The notes under the pieces were generated by a model, which had not been told where the DNA came from, made no database searches, and was given only the letters and a program-made list of their open reading frames with translations. Both the position numbers and the translations under genes were made by a program. From Helichrysum umbraculigerum (taxonomy: Eukaryota > Streptophyta > Magnoliopsida > Asterales > Asteraceae), in contig CATIUR010000006.1 of assembly GCA_949592205.1 (NCBI GenBank), positions 5,279,001 through 5,343,000 on the forward strand: a stretch of 64,000 nt of DNA. Reading direction: 5' to 3'. Shown one piece after another: positions 21,183-32,567 of the stretch; the stretch's first letter is position 1; each line of letters opens with the position of its first letter.

Positions 21183-23415
21183 TGTAACACCCCCAAATTT
21201 AACGGTTTGCGGAAGCATACGTTGGGTGTTACTAATCAATATACAAAGCACAAGATTAATAGTAAACGACCTCTAAATGAGACGTTTAGAAAAGGTTTCA
21301 TAAATAATAATCGTTTGAAAACCGTAGGTTTTCGTATACAAAAAGTAGTTCCCTAGAGTCCACGCGTATAGCGGGAGATTCTATTACATAATCGTAGTTA
21401 CAAAAGATAATGCCAAAGAATCTCCGTTAAATGCAGTTTGGAAATCATGCGACTCTAGCTAGTAATCCTGGAGTGATCCTACTCCGTATGTGTACCTGAG
21501 ATACAAAGCTAAAGAGTGTCAACCAAAAAGGTTGGTGAATCTCACAGGTTTAGTAATAAGTAGGTGTCATGAACCACAAGTATGTACCCGTATTGCTATC
21601 CAGCAAAGTAAGTAAATCAGTTAATCAGTACAGTGCCATGAGCTCATAAGTTGAAGCTTAACCGTGTAGTGTGAATATATCACGTACCCCCGTGAGTGCT
21701 ATCCGCACACTCATATGTAACAAATACTAATATGTCTGTTTCTACGTGTAAATCAGTACGTGGTGGCGCTACCACCCCAGACAGGGATTGTCAGTCCCAA
21801 ATGGATCCATTTACTAGTACTCGCGCTTAAGACCATAACTAACAACTTACGATAAGGAGGCTTTCAGTGGATAAAAGTAACTCATGCGTTTGTTTGTAAT
21901 CAGTAATGTTTTCAGTAATGTTTTCAGTTCAGTACATTGTGTTCATGCGTAAAACAGTTGCTAAGTATCTCACCCCAAAGTATAAAACAGTAAAAGTGGG
22001 GCTGTAAGACTCACCTGAGTCGAGCAGTGGTAAATAGCAAGTAGTAGTAAAGCAAGTAGGTTCTCCGAACCCGTAACCTTCTAGTGCCTAAACACGTAAG
22101 GTTAAGTAAGTAGATGTCTCGCAAGACCATCTAGGCTAGTTGTTCATACAACCCGTTGTGTTTAATGTTGGTTCGTTCTCGTTTGTATCAAAGTATATAT
22201 ACGGCCAGTTGGTGATTTGTTATAATTAAAGTTTATCATTTATAACGCAATTTAGTGTAATTGCAATAGAAAGTATATTCTATGATGTTTGTTAAGTCGT
22301 ATAGTATAAGTATTGGAAATTGTGTAAGATCGACACTTAGTAAAATCCGAGTTTTCAAGGTTCTGTCATGTGCGACGTAGGGTGCGACGTAGGGTGCGAC
22401 GTAGCGTGCGACGTCAGGTGCGACGTGGGCATGTACGTCGCATGATGCGACCTTCGCAAATCAATGCGACGTAGGATGCAGCGTCGCTAATGCGACGTTG
22501 GGGTTTTTATGCGACGTAGGCCGCGACGTCGCAGAGGCCGGTGGCCAAATGCGACGTAGCGGTCTGATGGCCGGAATTTTTGTCGAAAACGAGTTTTCCG
22601 GTTTCCGTTGGGTCCAAATCTTTTACCCAACCCTTATATGAACATATTAAGCCATTATAAACTATAAAAACGTAAAAATGAGTAGAAACGGAGAGTTGTC
22701 GGGATTTGTCGGAAACTTACAAAGTGTCGGATTGAAAATCCGAAAAGATAGGAATGTAGATCGGGATGCGGTGGTCGTGAATCTCTAAAAATCTTGAAGA
22801 TCGGATGTCGTTTGATATGTTTATTTGTTGATTTAGATAGATTTTTGGTGGTGGTGTTTAGTGATTAGAGAGAAAAGGAAAGGAAAGAGAGAGAAAGAAA
22901 GAAAGTGAAATGAAAGAAGGTGGGTGGAAGTGGGAGGTTAAATCCCCACTTTCGCCCCGTGTTCCCGCTCCGCGCGGTGTTCGTTTGCTCCGTCATTGAA
23001 ACTTTAAATATTTATTTTACGCGTTTAATTATATTTATAAATCACAAATCTTGTTAAATAATTTATTTAAATTATTTCCTTAAATCTTTAATAGTTTAAA
23101 TTACATTTAATTTCTTTTGTTTTTAAATCGTGTAAGTGTATATCGAGTAATACGAGATAATTACCAATTATTATAAAGTAGCGTTCCGGTCATAATTGCG
23201 TTATTTTAGTTTATAAACATTTGTTCACCAACGTCCGTGTTAACCGAATAGAATTTCATTCTATTTAAGTCGCGTACGATTTAATCAAATCGTAAAGTTG
23301 TATATATATTAACCAACATATAATCCGATACATAAATTAGCCTAACTCAGTACTAATTACATGTATTAACAAAGAATTAGGCGCTAATACTAGCCCTAAT
23401 TTGGCGGTTGTTACA
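21183..23415 (-). repeat. 3' LTR of the young Ty3 element
   Basis: Plus-strand ends TGTAACACCCCC...GCGGTTGTTACA. The GC-rich TGCGACGT cluster lies at 22369-22556, about 0.86-1.05 kb from the LTR 5' end on its own strand. The conserved ACCAACGTCCGT block (23228-23239) lies on one side, and CGGCCAGTTGGTGA (about 22202-22215), the counterpart of the CCGTCACCAACGGGCC box of other LTRs, lies on the other. Open frames within it are fortuitous. Confidence 0.95.
22369..22556. repeat. TGCGACGT cluster in 3' LTR of young element
   Basis: About ten to twelve TGCGACGT or ACGTCGCA units in both orientations within 188 bp, including the palindrome GCGACGTCGC. Duplicated identically at 30139-30326 in the other LTR. 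It is CpG-dense against an AT-rich LTR. Confidence 0.9.
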
Positions 23416-23427
23416 TTCTCCCCTTGT
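23416..23427 (-). promoter_or_regulatory. Polypurine tract of young element
   Basis: On the minus strand, ACAAGGGGAGAA abuts the 3' LTR start TGTAACAACC. This is the plus-strand cDNA primer position. Confidence 0.85.
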
Positions 23428-23448
23428 TAAAAGAATTTCGACCCGAAA

Positions 23449-26400
23449 TTAGCTTGATTGCACGGTCGGTGCGTTGTCAGGGAAGAGATGTGGGTATTTC
23501 AGTCGCACTTGGTCTTCCCGTTCCCAAGTGAATTCAGGACCACGTCTAGAATTCCACCTGACTTTTACGATGGGAATACGACTCTGTTTTAGTTGTTTGA
23601 CCTCGCGGTCCATGATTTCCATAGGTTTCTCGACAAAATGAAGTTTATCATCGAGTTGAATTTCGTCGAGCGGTATAATCAGTGTTTCGTCGGACAGACA
23701 TTTCTTCAGGTTAGAAATGTGGAATGTGTTGTGAACGCTGCTAAGCTCAGCAGGAAGTTGTAGGCGGTATGCTACTGGACCAATCTTTTCAAGGATTTCG
23801 AATGGTCCGATGTATCTAGGATTTAGTTTGCCTCGTTTTCCGAATCGAATGACACCTTTCCACGGTGCCACTTTGAGAAGTACCTTGTCCCCTACTTGGA
23901 ACTCAAGGTGTTTGCGTCTCACATCAGCATAGCTTTTCTGCCGATCACGCGCGGCTTTTAGTCGGTTTTGTATGCCGACGATCTTTTCAGTTGTTTCATG
24001 TATGATGTCTGGACCGGTGAGTTGTGTATCCCCCACCTCAGTCCAACAGATGGGTGACCGGCACTTACGACCGTACAGTGCCTCGAAGGGTGCAGCCTTT
24101 ATGCTGGTGTGATAACTGTTGTTGTACGAAAACTCGCACAACGGCAAGTGATTTTCCCAGTTTTTACCGAAGTCAACTACGCAGGCTCGTAGCATGTCTT
24201 CCAGTGTTTGTATGGTTCGTTCGCTCTGGCCATCGGTTTGAGGATGGTAAGCCGTACTCATATCCAGACGAGTACCAAGAGATTTCTGCAGTGATTGCCA
24301 GAAGCGAGAAGTAAACCGAGCGTCTCGGTCGGAGATGATTGAGATGGGCACGCCGTGTCTTGACACGATCTCTTTCAGGTAGATCCGTGTCAAACGTTCC
24401 ATCTTATCAGTTTCCTTGATGGCTAGGAAATGAGCAGATTTAGTGAGTCGGTCGACGATCACCCAAATGGTATCGCAACCGCTAGAAGTTTTAGGGAGTT
24501 TAGTAATGAAATCCATGGTGATCTGCTCCCATTTCCATTGTGGTATTTCAGGTTGTTGTAGCAAACCGGAAGGTTTCTGGTGTTCAGCTTTAACTTTAGA
24601 ACAAGTAAGACACTTGCCAACATAGGTTGCAATGTCAGCTTTCATGTTGGGCCACCAGTACATTTCCTTGATGCCGTGATACATTTTGTCGGCACCTGGG
24701 TGTATAGAGTATTTAGACTTGTGAGCTTCATTCATCACCAAGTCTCGAAGGTTCCCAAAACTTGGTAACCAGATTCGATTTGAGAAGTATTTGGCCCCGT
24801 TAGATTTGGTTTCAAGTTGTTTGTCCATGCCCCGCAAGGCCTCGTTTATCAAGTTTTCTGGTTTGAGTGCTTCGAGTTGAGCAGTGAGAGTTTGATTGAT
24901 GAGGTCGTTGTGAATGGTCATACCGAGAGCTCGAACTCGAAGTGGTTTCACTCGTTCTTTTCGGCTTAAGGCATCGGCGACAACATTCGCCTTACCTGGA
25001 TGATAGCGAATCTCGCAGTCGTAATCAGTAAGCAACTCGACCCATCGACGTTGCCTCATGTTGAGATCCTTTTGATCGAAGATATGTTGGAGACTTTTAT
25101 GGTCAGTAAAGATTGTACACTTGGTACCGTATAAGTAGTGTCTCCAGATTTTCAGAGCGAAAACAACAGCCCCCAACTCTAGGTCATGAGTTGTGTAATT
25201 CTTTTCGTGGACCTTGAGTTGTCGTGAGGCGTAAGCGATGACCTTGTCTCGTTGCATCAGTACGCAACCAAGACCTTGGTGTGAAGCATCACAGTATACC
25301 ACGAAGTCATCGTTGCCTTCGGGTAAAGATAAGATAGGTGCACTGCAGAGTTTCTGTTTTAGTAGCTGAAAAGCTGACTCCTGTTTGTCAGTCCAATCGA
25401 ACTTCTTTTCTTTTTGAGTCAGTGCAGTGAGAGGTAGGGCTATTTTCGAAAAATTCTCAATGAACCGCCTGTAGTATCCGGCGAGTCCTAAGAATTGGCG
25501 TACCTCGGTCGGGGTTGTAGGTGCTTGCCAGCACTTAATAGCCTCGATTTTTGAAGGATCGACATGAATTCCTTGATTATCGATGACGTGGCCAAGGAAT
25601 TGAACGGTTTTCATCCAGAACTCACACTTAGAGAATTTGGCGTACAACTCTTCGTGTTTGAGCAGCTCTAGGATGGTTTTCAGGTGTTGCGCGTGTTCTT
25701 GTTCAGTGCGCGAGTAAATCAGGATGTCATCGATGAAGACGATAACAAACTTGTCAAGGTAAGGTTTGCACACCCGATTCATAAGATCCATGAATACTGC
25801 CGGTGCGTTGGTTAAGCCGAATGGCATTACTTGGAATTCATAATGCCCGTAACGAGTTCGGAAAGCTGTTTTTGGAATGTCATCGTCACGAACTCGGAGT
25901 TGATGATAACCTGACCGTAGATCGATTTTTGAATAAAAACTCGATCCCTGGAGTTGGTCAAACAGGTCATCAATGCGAGGAAGTGGGTAACGGTTCTTGA
26001 CAGTTAATTTGTTGAGTTCACGGTAGTCGATGCACATGCGGAAAGAACCGTCTTTCTTTTTCACAAACAGGACCGGAGCTCCCCAAGGTGAGGAACTTGG
26101 TCGAATGAATCCCTTGTCCAGGAGTTCCTGTAATTGAGTAGACAACTCCTGAAGTTCGGATGGGGCTAGTCGGTAAGGGGCTCGTGCCACGGGTGCTGCA
26201 CCGGGCACAAGGTCAATAGAAAATTCGACTTGTCTAGTTGGCGGTAGGCCAGGCAAGTCGTCAGGAAAGACCTCTGGGAAGTCTCGAACGATAGGCACAT
26301 CCTCCAGTCGCTTTTCGTCCGACTTTTTCTCCATAACGTGTGCGAGGATTGCCTGATACCCTTTTCTCAAGTATTTTCGGGTTTTCATGCAAGAAATGAT

Positions 26401-27861
26401 ATTGATTCTCGTACCACCGGTCTCCCCTTGTATGCTCAAAGTTCTACCGGTGACGAGAGGAATGCGTACAATTTTCTCGAAACAAACGATTTCGGCTCGG
26501 TGCTTGGACAACCAATCCATACCGACGATGATGTCAAAGCTGCCGATTTCGACAGGTATCAAGTCAATGGAAAAGAGCTCGTTAGATAGGTTTAAAGTGC
26601 AATTAGGTATCACACTGTCGGCCTCAATAAGTTTTCCGTTTGCCAATTCTATTGTGTACTTAGAATCTAAGGCAGTAGGTGTAGTGTCAAGTAGTGGATA
26701 AAATTCGTCGGAAATAAAGCTCTTATCAGCACCAGTATCGAATAATACAGAAGCAGTCAAGTTGTTGAGAAGGAACGTACCCGTGACCACATTCGGGTCT
26801 TGACGGGCTTCCCCAGATTTCAGTACAAAAGCTCTTCCTCGAGCATTGTTGTTGTTCCTGTTGTTGTTGTTGTTCAGCTTCGGGCAGTCTTTCTTGAAAT
26901 GCCCCGTTCCGTTGCACCCATAACAAGTCTTTGGTGCAGAGGTGTTGGTGTCAGTGGTGTTTGATCTACAGTCCTTAGCCAAGTGTCCAAATCTCTTACA
27001 CTTGCTACAGGGACACGAACCATGGTGGTGTCGTTGGCACTTTGGGCAATAGGGCTTGGTTCCCTTGTATGCCCCCTTGTCATCAGAACTGGAGGTGTAG
27101 GCTTTAATGGTTTCTGGTTTCTTGTTTTGGTGGTTGTTGTGGTTGTCGGACCATTTTCTTTTATTGATGTTGGAGGATGGAGTGGGTGGTTCTGGGTCCT
27201 CGTTCATGGCTAGTAGTTCATGGGCCAACCGAATGGCACCATGAAGAGTGGTTTGTTTTGATGAGGCGACATTTCCCCGGACAGGTTCCGGGAGGCCGCG
27301 GATGTATTTCTTGATCTTTTCGGGTTCAGTGCCTGCCATAGCTGGGCGAAGAACGGTAAGTTGTTGGAATCTGGTGGTGTATCCAACGATGTCAGTTCCT
27401 TGTACTTTTAAGTTCCAGAACTCTTCGTCCAGCTTGTAGAGTTGTTCGGCCGGGCAATACTCATCAGTGAGCATTTTCTTCAGATCCTCCCAAGGGAGTA
27501 GATAAGCTGTATCAATACCCACAGACTGGGTATAGGAATTCCACCACGAGAGGGCACCATCTTCAAGGGTGCAGGTGGAGAATTTGACCTTGTCGTCTTC
27601 CGCACATTTGCTGATGCGGAAAACGGATTCCATCTTTTCGAACCATCTGATAAGTCCGATGGCTCCTTCGATCCCCTTGAAGCTCAAGGGTTTGCAGTTT
27701 TGAAAATCCTTGTATGAACAAGGTTTAGCAGCAGAAGTTTCAGCGGCATCGCTGTTTCTTGTGGAACCAGGTGGAGTGTTCCGAGCTAAGGCTTCAGTAA
27801 CAGCCTGGGTTATGAGTGACGTGATCTGAGCATCCGTGTAAGGTCTTGTCTTTGGCGGCAT
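23449..27861 (-). CDS. Gag-Pol polyprotein of young Ty3 element (intact, 1,470 codons)
   Basis: One unbroken frame from [12 protein letters not shown]. In order: Gag core (about residues 45-215), two CCHC knuckles (about 289, [14 protein letters not shown], and about 320, [14 protein letters not shown]), and retropepsin active site DTGAD (about 374). RT spans about 570-760, with RMCIDYREL and the catalytic FIDDILIYS near 705. RNase H runs about 850-965, with DAS and TDHK. The integrase zinc-binding HPG...H...C..C lies at about 1055-1090, and the DDE core has SDRDARF near 1174 and TDGQSER near 1206. The C-terminus (about 1410-1460) reads [17 protein letters not shown], chromodomain-like. Gag and Pol are in one frame, so no frameshift or readthrough is needed. 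The ATG follows the upstream ORF by 282 nt. No disabling change is seen. Confidence 0.97.
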   Translation of the reverse strand: MPPKTRPYTDAQITSLITQAVTEALARNTPPGSTRNSDAAETSAAKPCSYKDFQNCKPLSFKGIEGAIGLIRWFEKMESVFRISKCAEDDKVKFSTCTLEDGALSWWNSYTQSVGIDTAYLLPWEDLKKMLTDEYCPAEQLYKLDEEFWNLKVQGTDIVGYTTRFQQLTVLRPAMAGTEPEKIKKYIRGLPEPVRGNVASSKQTTLHGAIRLAHELLAMNEDPEPPTPSSNINKRKWSDNHNNHQNKKPETIKAYTSSSDDKGAYKGTKPYCPKCQRHHHGSCPCSKCKRFGHLAKDCRSNTTDTNTSAPKTCYGCNGTGHFKKDCPKLNNNNNRNNNNARGRAFVLKSGEARQDPNVVTGTFLLNNLTASVLFDTGADKSFISDEFYPLLDTTPTALDSKYTIELANGKLIEADSVIPNCTLNLSNELFSIDLIPVEIGSFDIIVGMDWLSKHRAEIVCFEKIVRIPLVTGRTLSIQGETGGTRINIISCMKTRKYLRKGYQAILAHVMEKKSDEKRLEDVPIVRDFPEVFPDDLPGLPPTRQVEFSIDLVPGAAPVARAPYRLAPSELQELSTQLQELLDKGFIRPSSSPWGAPVLFVKKKDGSFRMCIDYRELNKLTVKNRYPLPRIDDLFDQLQGSSFYSKIDLRSGYHQLRVRDDDIPKTAFRTRYGHYEFQVMPFGLTNAPAVFMDLMNRVCKPYLDKFVIVFIDDILIYSRTEQEHAQHLKTILELLKHEELYAKFSKCEFWMKTVQFLGHVIDNQGIHVDPSKIEAIKCWQAPTTPTEVRQFLGLAGYYRRFIENFSKIALPLTALTQKEKKFDWTDKQESAFQLLKQKLCSAPILSLPEGNDDFVVYCDASHQGLGCVLMQRDKVIAYASRQLKVHEKNYTTHDLELGAVVFALKIWRHYLYGTKCTIFTDHKSLQHIFDQKDLNMRQRRWVELLTDYDCEIRYHPGKANVVADALSRKERVKPLRVRALGMTIHNDLINQTLTAQLEALKPENLINEALRGMDKQLETKSNGAKYFSNRIWLPSFGNLRDLVMNEAHKSKYSIHPGADKMYHGIKEMYWWPNMKADIATYVGKCLTCSKVKAEHQKPSGLLQQPEIPQWKWEQITMDFITKLPKTSSGCDTIWVIVDRLTKSAHFLAIKETDKMERLTRIYLKEIVSRHGVPISIISDRDARFTSRFWQSLQKSLGTRLDMSTAYHPQTDGQSERTIQTLEDMLRACVVDFGKNWENHLPLCEFSYNNSYHTSIKAAPFEALYGRKCRSPICWTEVGDTQLTGPDIIHETTEKIVGIQNRLKAARDRQKSYADVRRKHLEFQVGDKVLLKVAPWKGVIRFGKRGKLNPRYIGPFEILEKIGPVAYRLQLPAELSSVHNTFHISNLKKCLSDETLIIPLDEIQLDDKLHFVEKPMEIMDREVKQLKQSRIPIVKVRWNSRRGPEFTWEREDQVRLKYPHLFPDNAPTVQSS

Positions 27862-28143
27862 GACTCTTCAATAAAAGAAATGAAGATTCATGAGATTTTG
27901 CAAGAAAGTTGTATATATTTCAGATGTACATGTATAAAGGTGGTAATACATAACATCAATATGGGAAAAAAAAATGCCAATTAATATGAGTTGAACAACA
28001 AGAAATATTGGATAGATGATGCTAGTTCAAAGGTTACATCCTACGGATGTATTACAAAAGGTGTCGGGAATTATCACATCCGACTGAAACATAGAGTAGT
28101 GCTTAGACAGTTACTAGATTACAGGATAAAGACTACACTAGTT

Positions 28144-28629
28144 TTAACGTAGGTTAATTTGTTCCATCATCGTGACAAGACGGTCCACAGTGTTTGCAAG
28201 CCTGCTAGCTTGTCGGGCGTTGTCTTCTGCTAATGCTAGTCGCTGTACCAATCCACGGGTATATTCTTCCGTTTCCCGTGAGCGTTGTTCACACTCCTCA
28301 AGTCTGTGTTTCAAAAGAGTGGTTTCCACGCTTATCTCCACCACTCTGCTGAGAAGAATGTCCACATTTGTAACGGTGGTTTCGTGATTCTCAGAGACTT
28401 GTTCGATGCGCTCAAGTGCTGTAAGTCTCCAGTTTTCGTTTGTTTCCTGCAACACGACATCCATGGTGCGAAGTCGTTGCTCGTGTTGGTTCACCCTAGC
28501 AGCTAAGGCTGGCACGGTGAAGTGAGTGGAGTACGGGCCAGCTCGAGGCAACCTGTTGTTCCTCCTTGCTACCCTTGGGTTCTGCGACCCGGTTTGAGAA
28601 CGAGACAAGTTGGATGGGATGTTTGCCAT
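28144..28629 (-). CDS. Upstream ORF of young Ty3 element: 161-aa coiled-coil-like protein of unknown function
   Basis: Complete ORF (MANIPSNLSRSQ... to ...MEQINLR) between PBS and gag. It starts 324 nt inside the 5' LTR (28953-31185) and ends 282 nt before gag. The N-terminal ~35 residues are basic and rich in Arg/Ser/Pro (NPRVARRNNRLPR). A TVPALA.RV...EQRL segment follows, then a variable middle. The C-terminal ~50 residues, with EECEQRS, LVQRLALAEDNARQA and RLV..MEQINL, have heptad-like spacing that suggests a coiled coil. No signal peptide, zinc finger or catalytic motif is seen. The related element at 38158 has a 170-codon homologue at 40814-41326, closest at the C-terminus. I do not recognise a family. 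It could be a structural or regulatory accessory protein; function unknown. Confidence 0.8.
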   Translation of the reverse strand: MANIPSNLSRSQTGSQNPRVARRNNRLPRAGPYSTHFTVPALAARVNQHEQRLRTMDVVLQETNENWRLTALERIEQVSENHETTVTNVDILLSRVVEISVETTLLKHRLEECEQRSRETEEYTRGLVQRLALAEDNARQASRLANTVDRLVTMMEQINLR

Positions 28630-28936
28630 TTCTGAGACAAAGCGTTAGAAAAATTGAGGCTAATATATATATACATATATCATATCCAGCCTAGTGTCTA
28701 GCACGTATCAAGTAATGGTCCGGTTCTCTCGTAGTCAGAGTCAACTAACGTATCCCTGTTCAACATAATCATTTCAGATCTTACATCATCTTTCCTTAAT
28801 TGTACATAGTTGATCAGGCTATGTTAAATTAAAGTTGTATGCTGTAATTCCTGAACTAGTCATGTCTAATAAGAGAATACTGCCTAACGGTCATAGTCTA
28901 GGCCCACTAAATGCAACCTAGTTCACTATAACCTTA

Positions 28937-28952
28937 GGCTCTGATACCAATC
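28937..28952 (-). promoter_or_regulatory. Primer-binding site of young element
   Basis: The minus strand reads TTGGTATCAGAGCC after two bases from the LTR terminus, complementary to the initiator-Met tRNA 3' end. Confidence 0.9.
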
Positions 28953-31185
28953 TGTAACACCCCCAAATTTAACGGTTTGCGGAAGCATACGTTGGGTGTT
29001 ACTAATCAATATACAAAGCACAAGATTAATAGTAAACGACCTCTAAATGAGACGTTTAGAAAAGGTTTCATAAATAATAATCGTTTGAAAACCGTAGGTT
29101 TTCGTATACAAAAAGTAGTTCCCTAGAGTCCACGCGTATAGCGGGAGATTCTATTACATAATCGTAGTTACAAAAGATAATGCCAAAGAATCTCCGTTAA
29201 ATGCAGTTTGGAAATCATGCGACTCTAGCTAGTAATCCTGGAGTGATCCTACTCCGTATGTGTACCTGAGATACAAAGCTAAAGAGTGTCAACCAAAAAG
29301 GTTGGTGAATCTCACAGGTTTAGTAATAAGTAGGTGTCATGAACCACAAGTATGTACCCGTATTGCTATCCAGCAAAGTAAGTAAATCAGTTAATCAGTA
29401 CAGTGCCATGAGCTCATAAGTTGAAGCTTAACCGTGTAGTGTGAATATATCACGTACCCCCGTGAGTGCTATCCGCACACTCATATGTAACAAATACTAA
29501 TATGTCTGTTTCTACGTGTAAATCAGTACGTGGTGGCGCTACCACCCCAGACAGGGATTGTCAGTCCCAAATGGATCCATTTACTAGTACTCGCGCTTAA
29601 GACCATAACTAACAACTTACGATAAGGAGGCTTTCAGTGGATAAAAGTAACTCATGCGTTTGTTTGTAATCAGTAATGTTTTCAGTAATGTTTTCAGTTC
29701 AGTACATTGTGTTCATGCGTAAAACAGTTGCTAAGTATCTCACCCCAAAGTATAAAACAGTAAAAGTGGGGCTGTAAGACTCACCTGAGTCGAGCAGTGG
29801 TAAATAGCAAGTAGTAGTAAAGCAAGTAGGTTCTCCGAACCCGTAACCTTCTAGTGCCTAAACACGTAAGGTTAAGTAAGTAGATGTCTCGCAAGACCAT
29901 CTAGGCTAGTTGTTCATACAACCCGTTGTGTTTAATGTTGGTTCGTTCTCGTTTGTATCAAAGTATATATACGGCCAGTTGGTGATTTGTTATAATTAAA
30001 GTTTATCATTTATAACGCAATTTAGTGTAATTGCAATAGAAAGTATATTCTATGATGTTTGTTAAGTCGTATAGTATAAGTATTGGAAATTGTGTAAGAT
30101 CGACACTTAGTAAAATCCGAGTTTTCAAGGTTCTGTCATGTGCGACGTAGGGTGCGACGTAGGGTGCGACGTAGCGTGCGACGTCAGGTGCGACGTGGGC
30201 ATGTACGTCGCATGATGCGACCTTCGCAAATCAATGCGACGTAGGATGCAGCGTCGCTAATGCGACGTTGGGGTTTTTATGCGACGTAGGCCGCGACGTC
30301 GCAGAGGCCGGTGGCCAAATGCGACGTAGCGGTCTGATGGCCGGAATTTTTGTCGAAAACGAGTTTTCCGGTTTCCGTTGGGTCCAAATCTTTTACCCAA
30401 CCCTTATATGAACATATTAAGCCATTATAAACTATAAAAACGTAAAAATGAGTAGAAACGGAGAGTTGTCGGGATTTGTCGGAAACTTACAAAGTGTCGG
30501 ATTGAAAATCCGAAAAGATAGGAATGTAGATCGGGATGCGGTGGTCGTGAATCTCTAAAAATCTTGAAGATCGGATGTCGTTTGATATGTTTATTTGTTG
30601 ATTTAGATAGATTTTTGGTGGTGGTGTTTAGTGATTAGAGAGAAAAGGAAAGGAAAGAGAGAGAAAGAAAGAAAGTGAAATGAAAGAAGGTGGGTGGAAG
30701 TGGGAGGTTAAATCCCCACTTTCGCCCCGTGTTCCCGCTCCGCGCGGTGTTCGTTTGCTCCGTCATTGAAACTTTAAATATTTATTTTACGCGTTTAATT
30801 ATATTTATAAATCACAAATCTTGTTAAATAATTTATTTAAATTATTTCCTTAAATCTTTAATAGTTTAAATTACATTTAATTTCTTTTGTTTTTAAATCG
30901 TGTAAGTGTATATCGAGTAATACGAGATAATTACCAATTATTATAAAGTAGCGTTCCGGTCATAATTGCGTTATTTTAGTTTATAAACATTTGTTCACCA
31001 ACGTCCGTGTTAACCGAATAGAATTTCATTCTATTTAAGTCGCGTACGATTTAATCAAATCGTAAAGTTGTATATATATTAACCAACATATAATCCGATA
31101 CATAAATTAGCCTAACTCAGTACTAATTACATGTATTAACAAAGAATTAGGCGCTAATACTAGCCCTAATTTGGCGGTTGTTACA
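28953..31185 (-). repeat. 5' LTR of the young Ty3 element
   Basis: Second copy of 21183-23415 at constant offset, with identical borders and no observed mismatch. Contains the TGCGACGT cluster at 30139-30326. On its own strand it would carry the promoter for the element; no strong TATA box was recognised with confidence. Confidence 0.95.
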
Positions 31186-31348
31186 TGCATTGTCGTCGGT
31201 TATCATATTGTATAAAATTACACAACAATACATGATTCGACGTATTTTGTTGACGCTATATGGTCTAGCGGGGTTTTAGCCTAACGATCGGATTGTATAC
31301 TGCAAGGACGGCATTCACATCGTCTTTATCGGAATCGCTTGACGACAT
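31186..31348 (-). pseudogene. Harbinger transposase N-terminal start fused to late coding sequence
   Basis: The minus strand opens with MSSSDSDKDDVNAV, a plausible transposase start, then has stops. It then reads C.ILYNMI..DN, a motif from the late part of ALP1-like transposases, before the TSD of the Ty3 element. The catalytic middle is therefore deleted. Confidence 0.55.
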
Positions 31349-31733
31349 GTTAAATAGAGAGAGTTTTTTGGAAAGTGTTTTAAAATTGTGTTTGAAAAAG
31401 TGTATATATTGTAGGTGAAATGAATGGATTGTGTATGAAAAATGGGTTTGGAAATTGGCGTATTTATAGTGTGTGAAAAAGGTGAAAAAAAAATATTTTT
31501 TTTATACCGTTGCATTTCAAACGGTTATATTTTTTTTAGTTTTTTTTATTAACCATTAAATACAAAAAACAAAAAAAAAACAAAAAAAGGAAAAAGCAAA
31601 CCGACGCGGACCCCACACACTCTCCCCCTCCGTCGCCAAAGCGACACCGGCCAACCGACGAGCCCTGCCTATGACGTCGGTTCCGTCGGCTGGTACCGAC
31701 GAAGGTACCGACGTGCCGTACGCACAAGTCTAA

Positions 31734-32156
31734 TAAGTTCTACAAATTTCGTTTTACACAAAAATTTATAACATGAACCATCACTTTGAAGGACCACCGT
31801 GAACTAGTACTATACGTCTATACCATCATTACACAAACAGCATAATCTAAAAAAAAAAAAAAATACAGTAATAAACTATAAAGCATGATAAAATCAAACA
31901 CACATCCTAAATTAACCAAACCAGAATATCATAAAACTAATTTACTAAAAAGCAAAACAACAAAATCTCTAACTAACTGAACTCATATATATCAAAACTA
32001 TTTAAGTTCAACATAAGGAAAACATATTAAATAGAACCAAAACATGGATATACAAAACAAATTAATACCCACACATCTGGTGGCATTAAGACAAAATAAA
32101 TAAATGCGTTGATTTAGAAGAAATAACCACGGAAAAGAAAGAAAGAAGAGACCTTA
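31734..32156. other. Gene-free AT-rich stretch
   Basis: About 420 bp between the Harbinger element and a MITE. It is A-rich (for example the poly-A run near 31849-31862) and has no ORF, TIR pair or recognisable element. Confidence 0.6.
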
Positions 32157-32463
32157 GAGCACACGGAGTGATGACGGTCTAAACACAGTGTTCTGAGTGA
32201 GAATTTTGTGGTGAGGATTTTGTGGAGTGGTAACAGTGTTTTGGACAGTATTCTGGACAGTGTTTTGGACTTTTATATTATTTATTTTATTTGATTTTAA
32301 GTAAGAAAAAAAAAAGAAATAAAAAACGTTGCAAATTAAGCCGTCGAGGATGAGACGCTGAGCCCTGAACGCCGTCCAGAACGCTGTCACGGAGTGGCAG
32401 AACGCCGTTCCACAGTGTTCTGGAGGCCAAACGCAGACGGGAACGCTTGCACTCCGTGTGCTC
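32157..32463. mobile_element. PIF/Harbinger MITE (307 bp), TSD TTA
   Basis: Inverted ends GAGCACACGGAGTG and CACTCCGTGTGCTC match perfectly over 14 bp. They are flanked by TTA at 32154-32156 and 32464-32466. The interior has repeated GTTTTGGACAG and AACGC motifs. Same length and ends as 18030-18336. Confidence 0.9.
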
Positions 32464-32567
32464 TTATAACATACACATATGGAACACGCGTACTTGAATA
32501 TAGAAAAAAATTAGAGCGCACATGATTACGAATAGTGACGGATCTATAAAAGTTATTTAGGGGAAGC

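Larger units (their letters stand above)
21183..31185 (-). mobile_element. Young, apparently intact Ty3/gypsy chromovirus-type element (10,003 bp), TSD TGCAT
   Basis: Minus strand: 5' LTR 31185-28953, PBS, an extra ORF (28629-28144), a single gag-pol ORF (27861-23449), PPT, and 3' LTR 23415-21183. Both LTRs are 2,233 bp at a constant offset of 7,770 bp. I saw no difference between them in the lines I compared, which implies a very recent insertion. TGCAT flanks both sides (21178-21182 and 31186-31190). A C-terminal chromodomain-like segment and the long LTRs suggest the Tekay/Del chromovirus clade. All parts needed for autonomous movement are present. Confidence 0.95.
20643..31730 (-). mobile_element. 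PIF/Harbinger derivative with transposase relic, TSD TAA, split by a Ty3 element
   Basis: Without the 10-kb insertion this is about 1.08 kb. The left end GACTGCTCCCAATGGG and right end GACTTGTGCGTACGG (minus strand) are loose inverted repeats with TAA at 20640-20642 and 31731-31733. Inside are the start (31348-31186) and C-terminal end (21182-20987) of a DDE_Tnp_4-type (ALP1-like) transposase. The middle of the transposase is deleted, so it is non-autonomous. The left 340 bp matches the right end of the element at 53822-54888 in reverse. Confidence 0.75.

Noticed and set aside
22369..22556. Regularly repeated TGCGACGT block considered as a CRISPR-like array
   Set aside because: Units are short, irregularly spaced, in both orientations and inside a plant LTR; there are no constant-length spacers and no cas genes.
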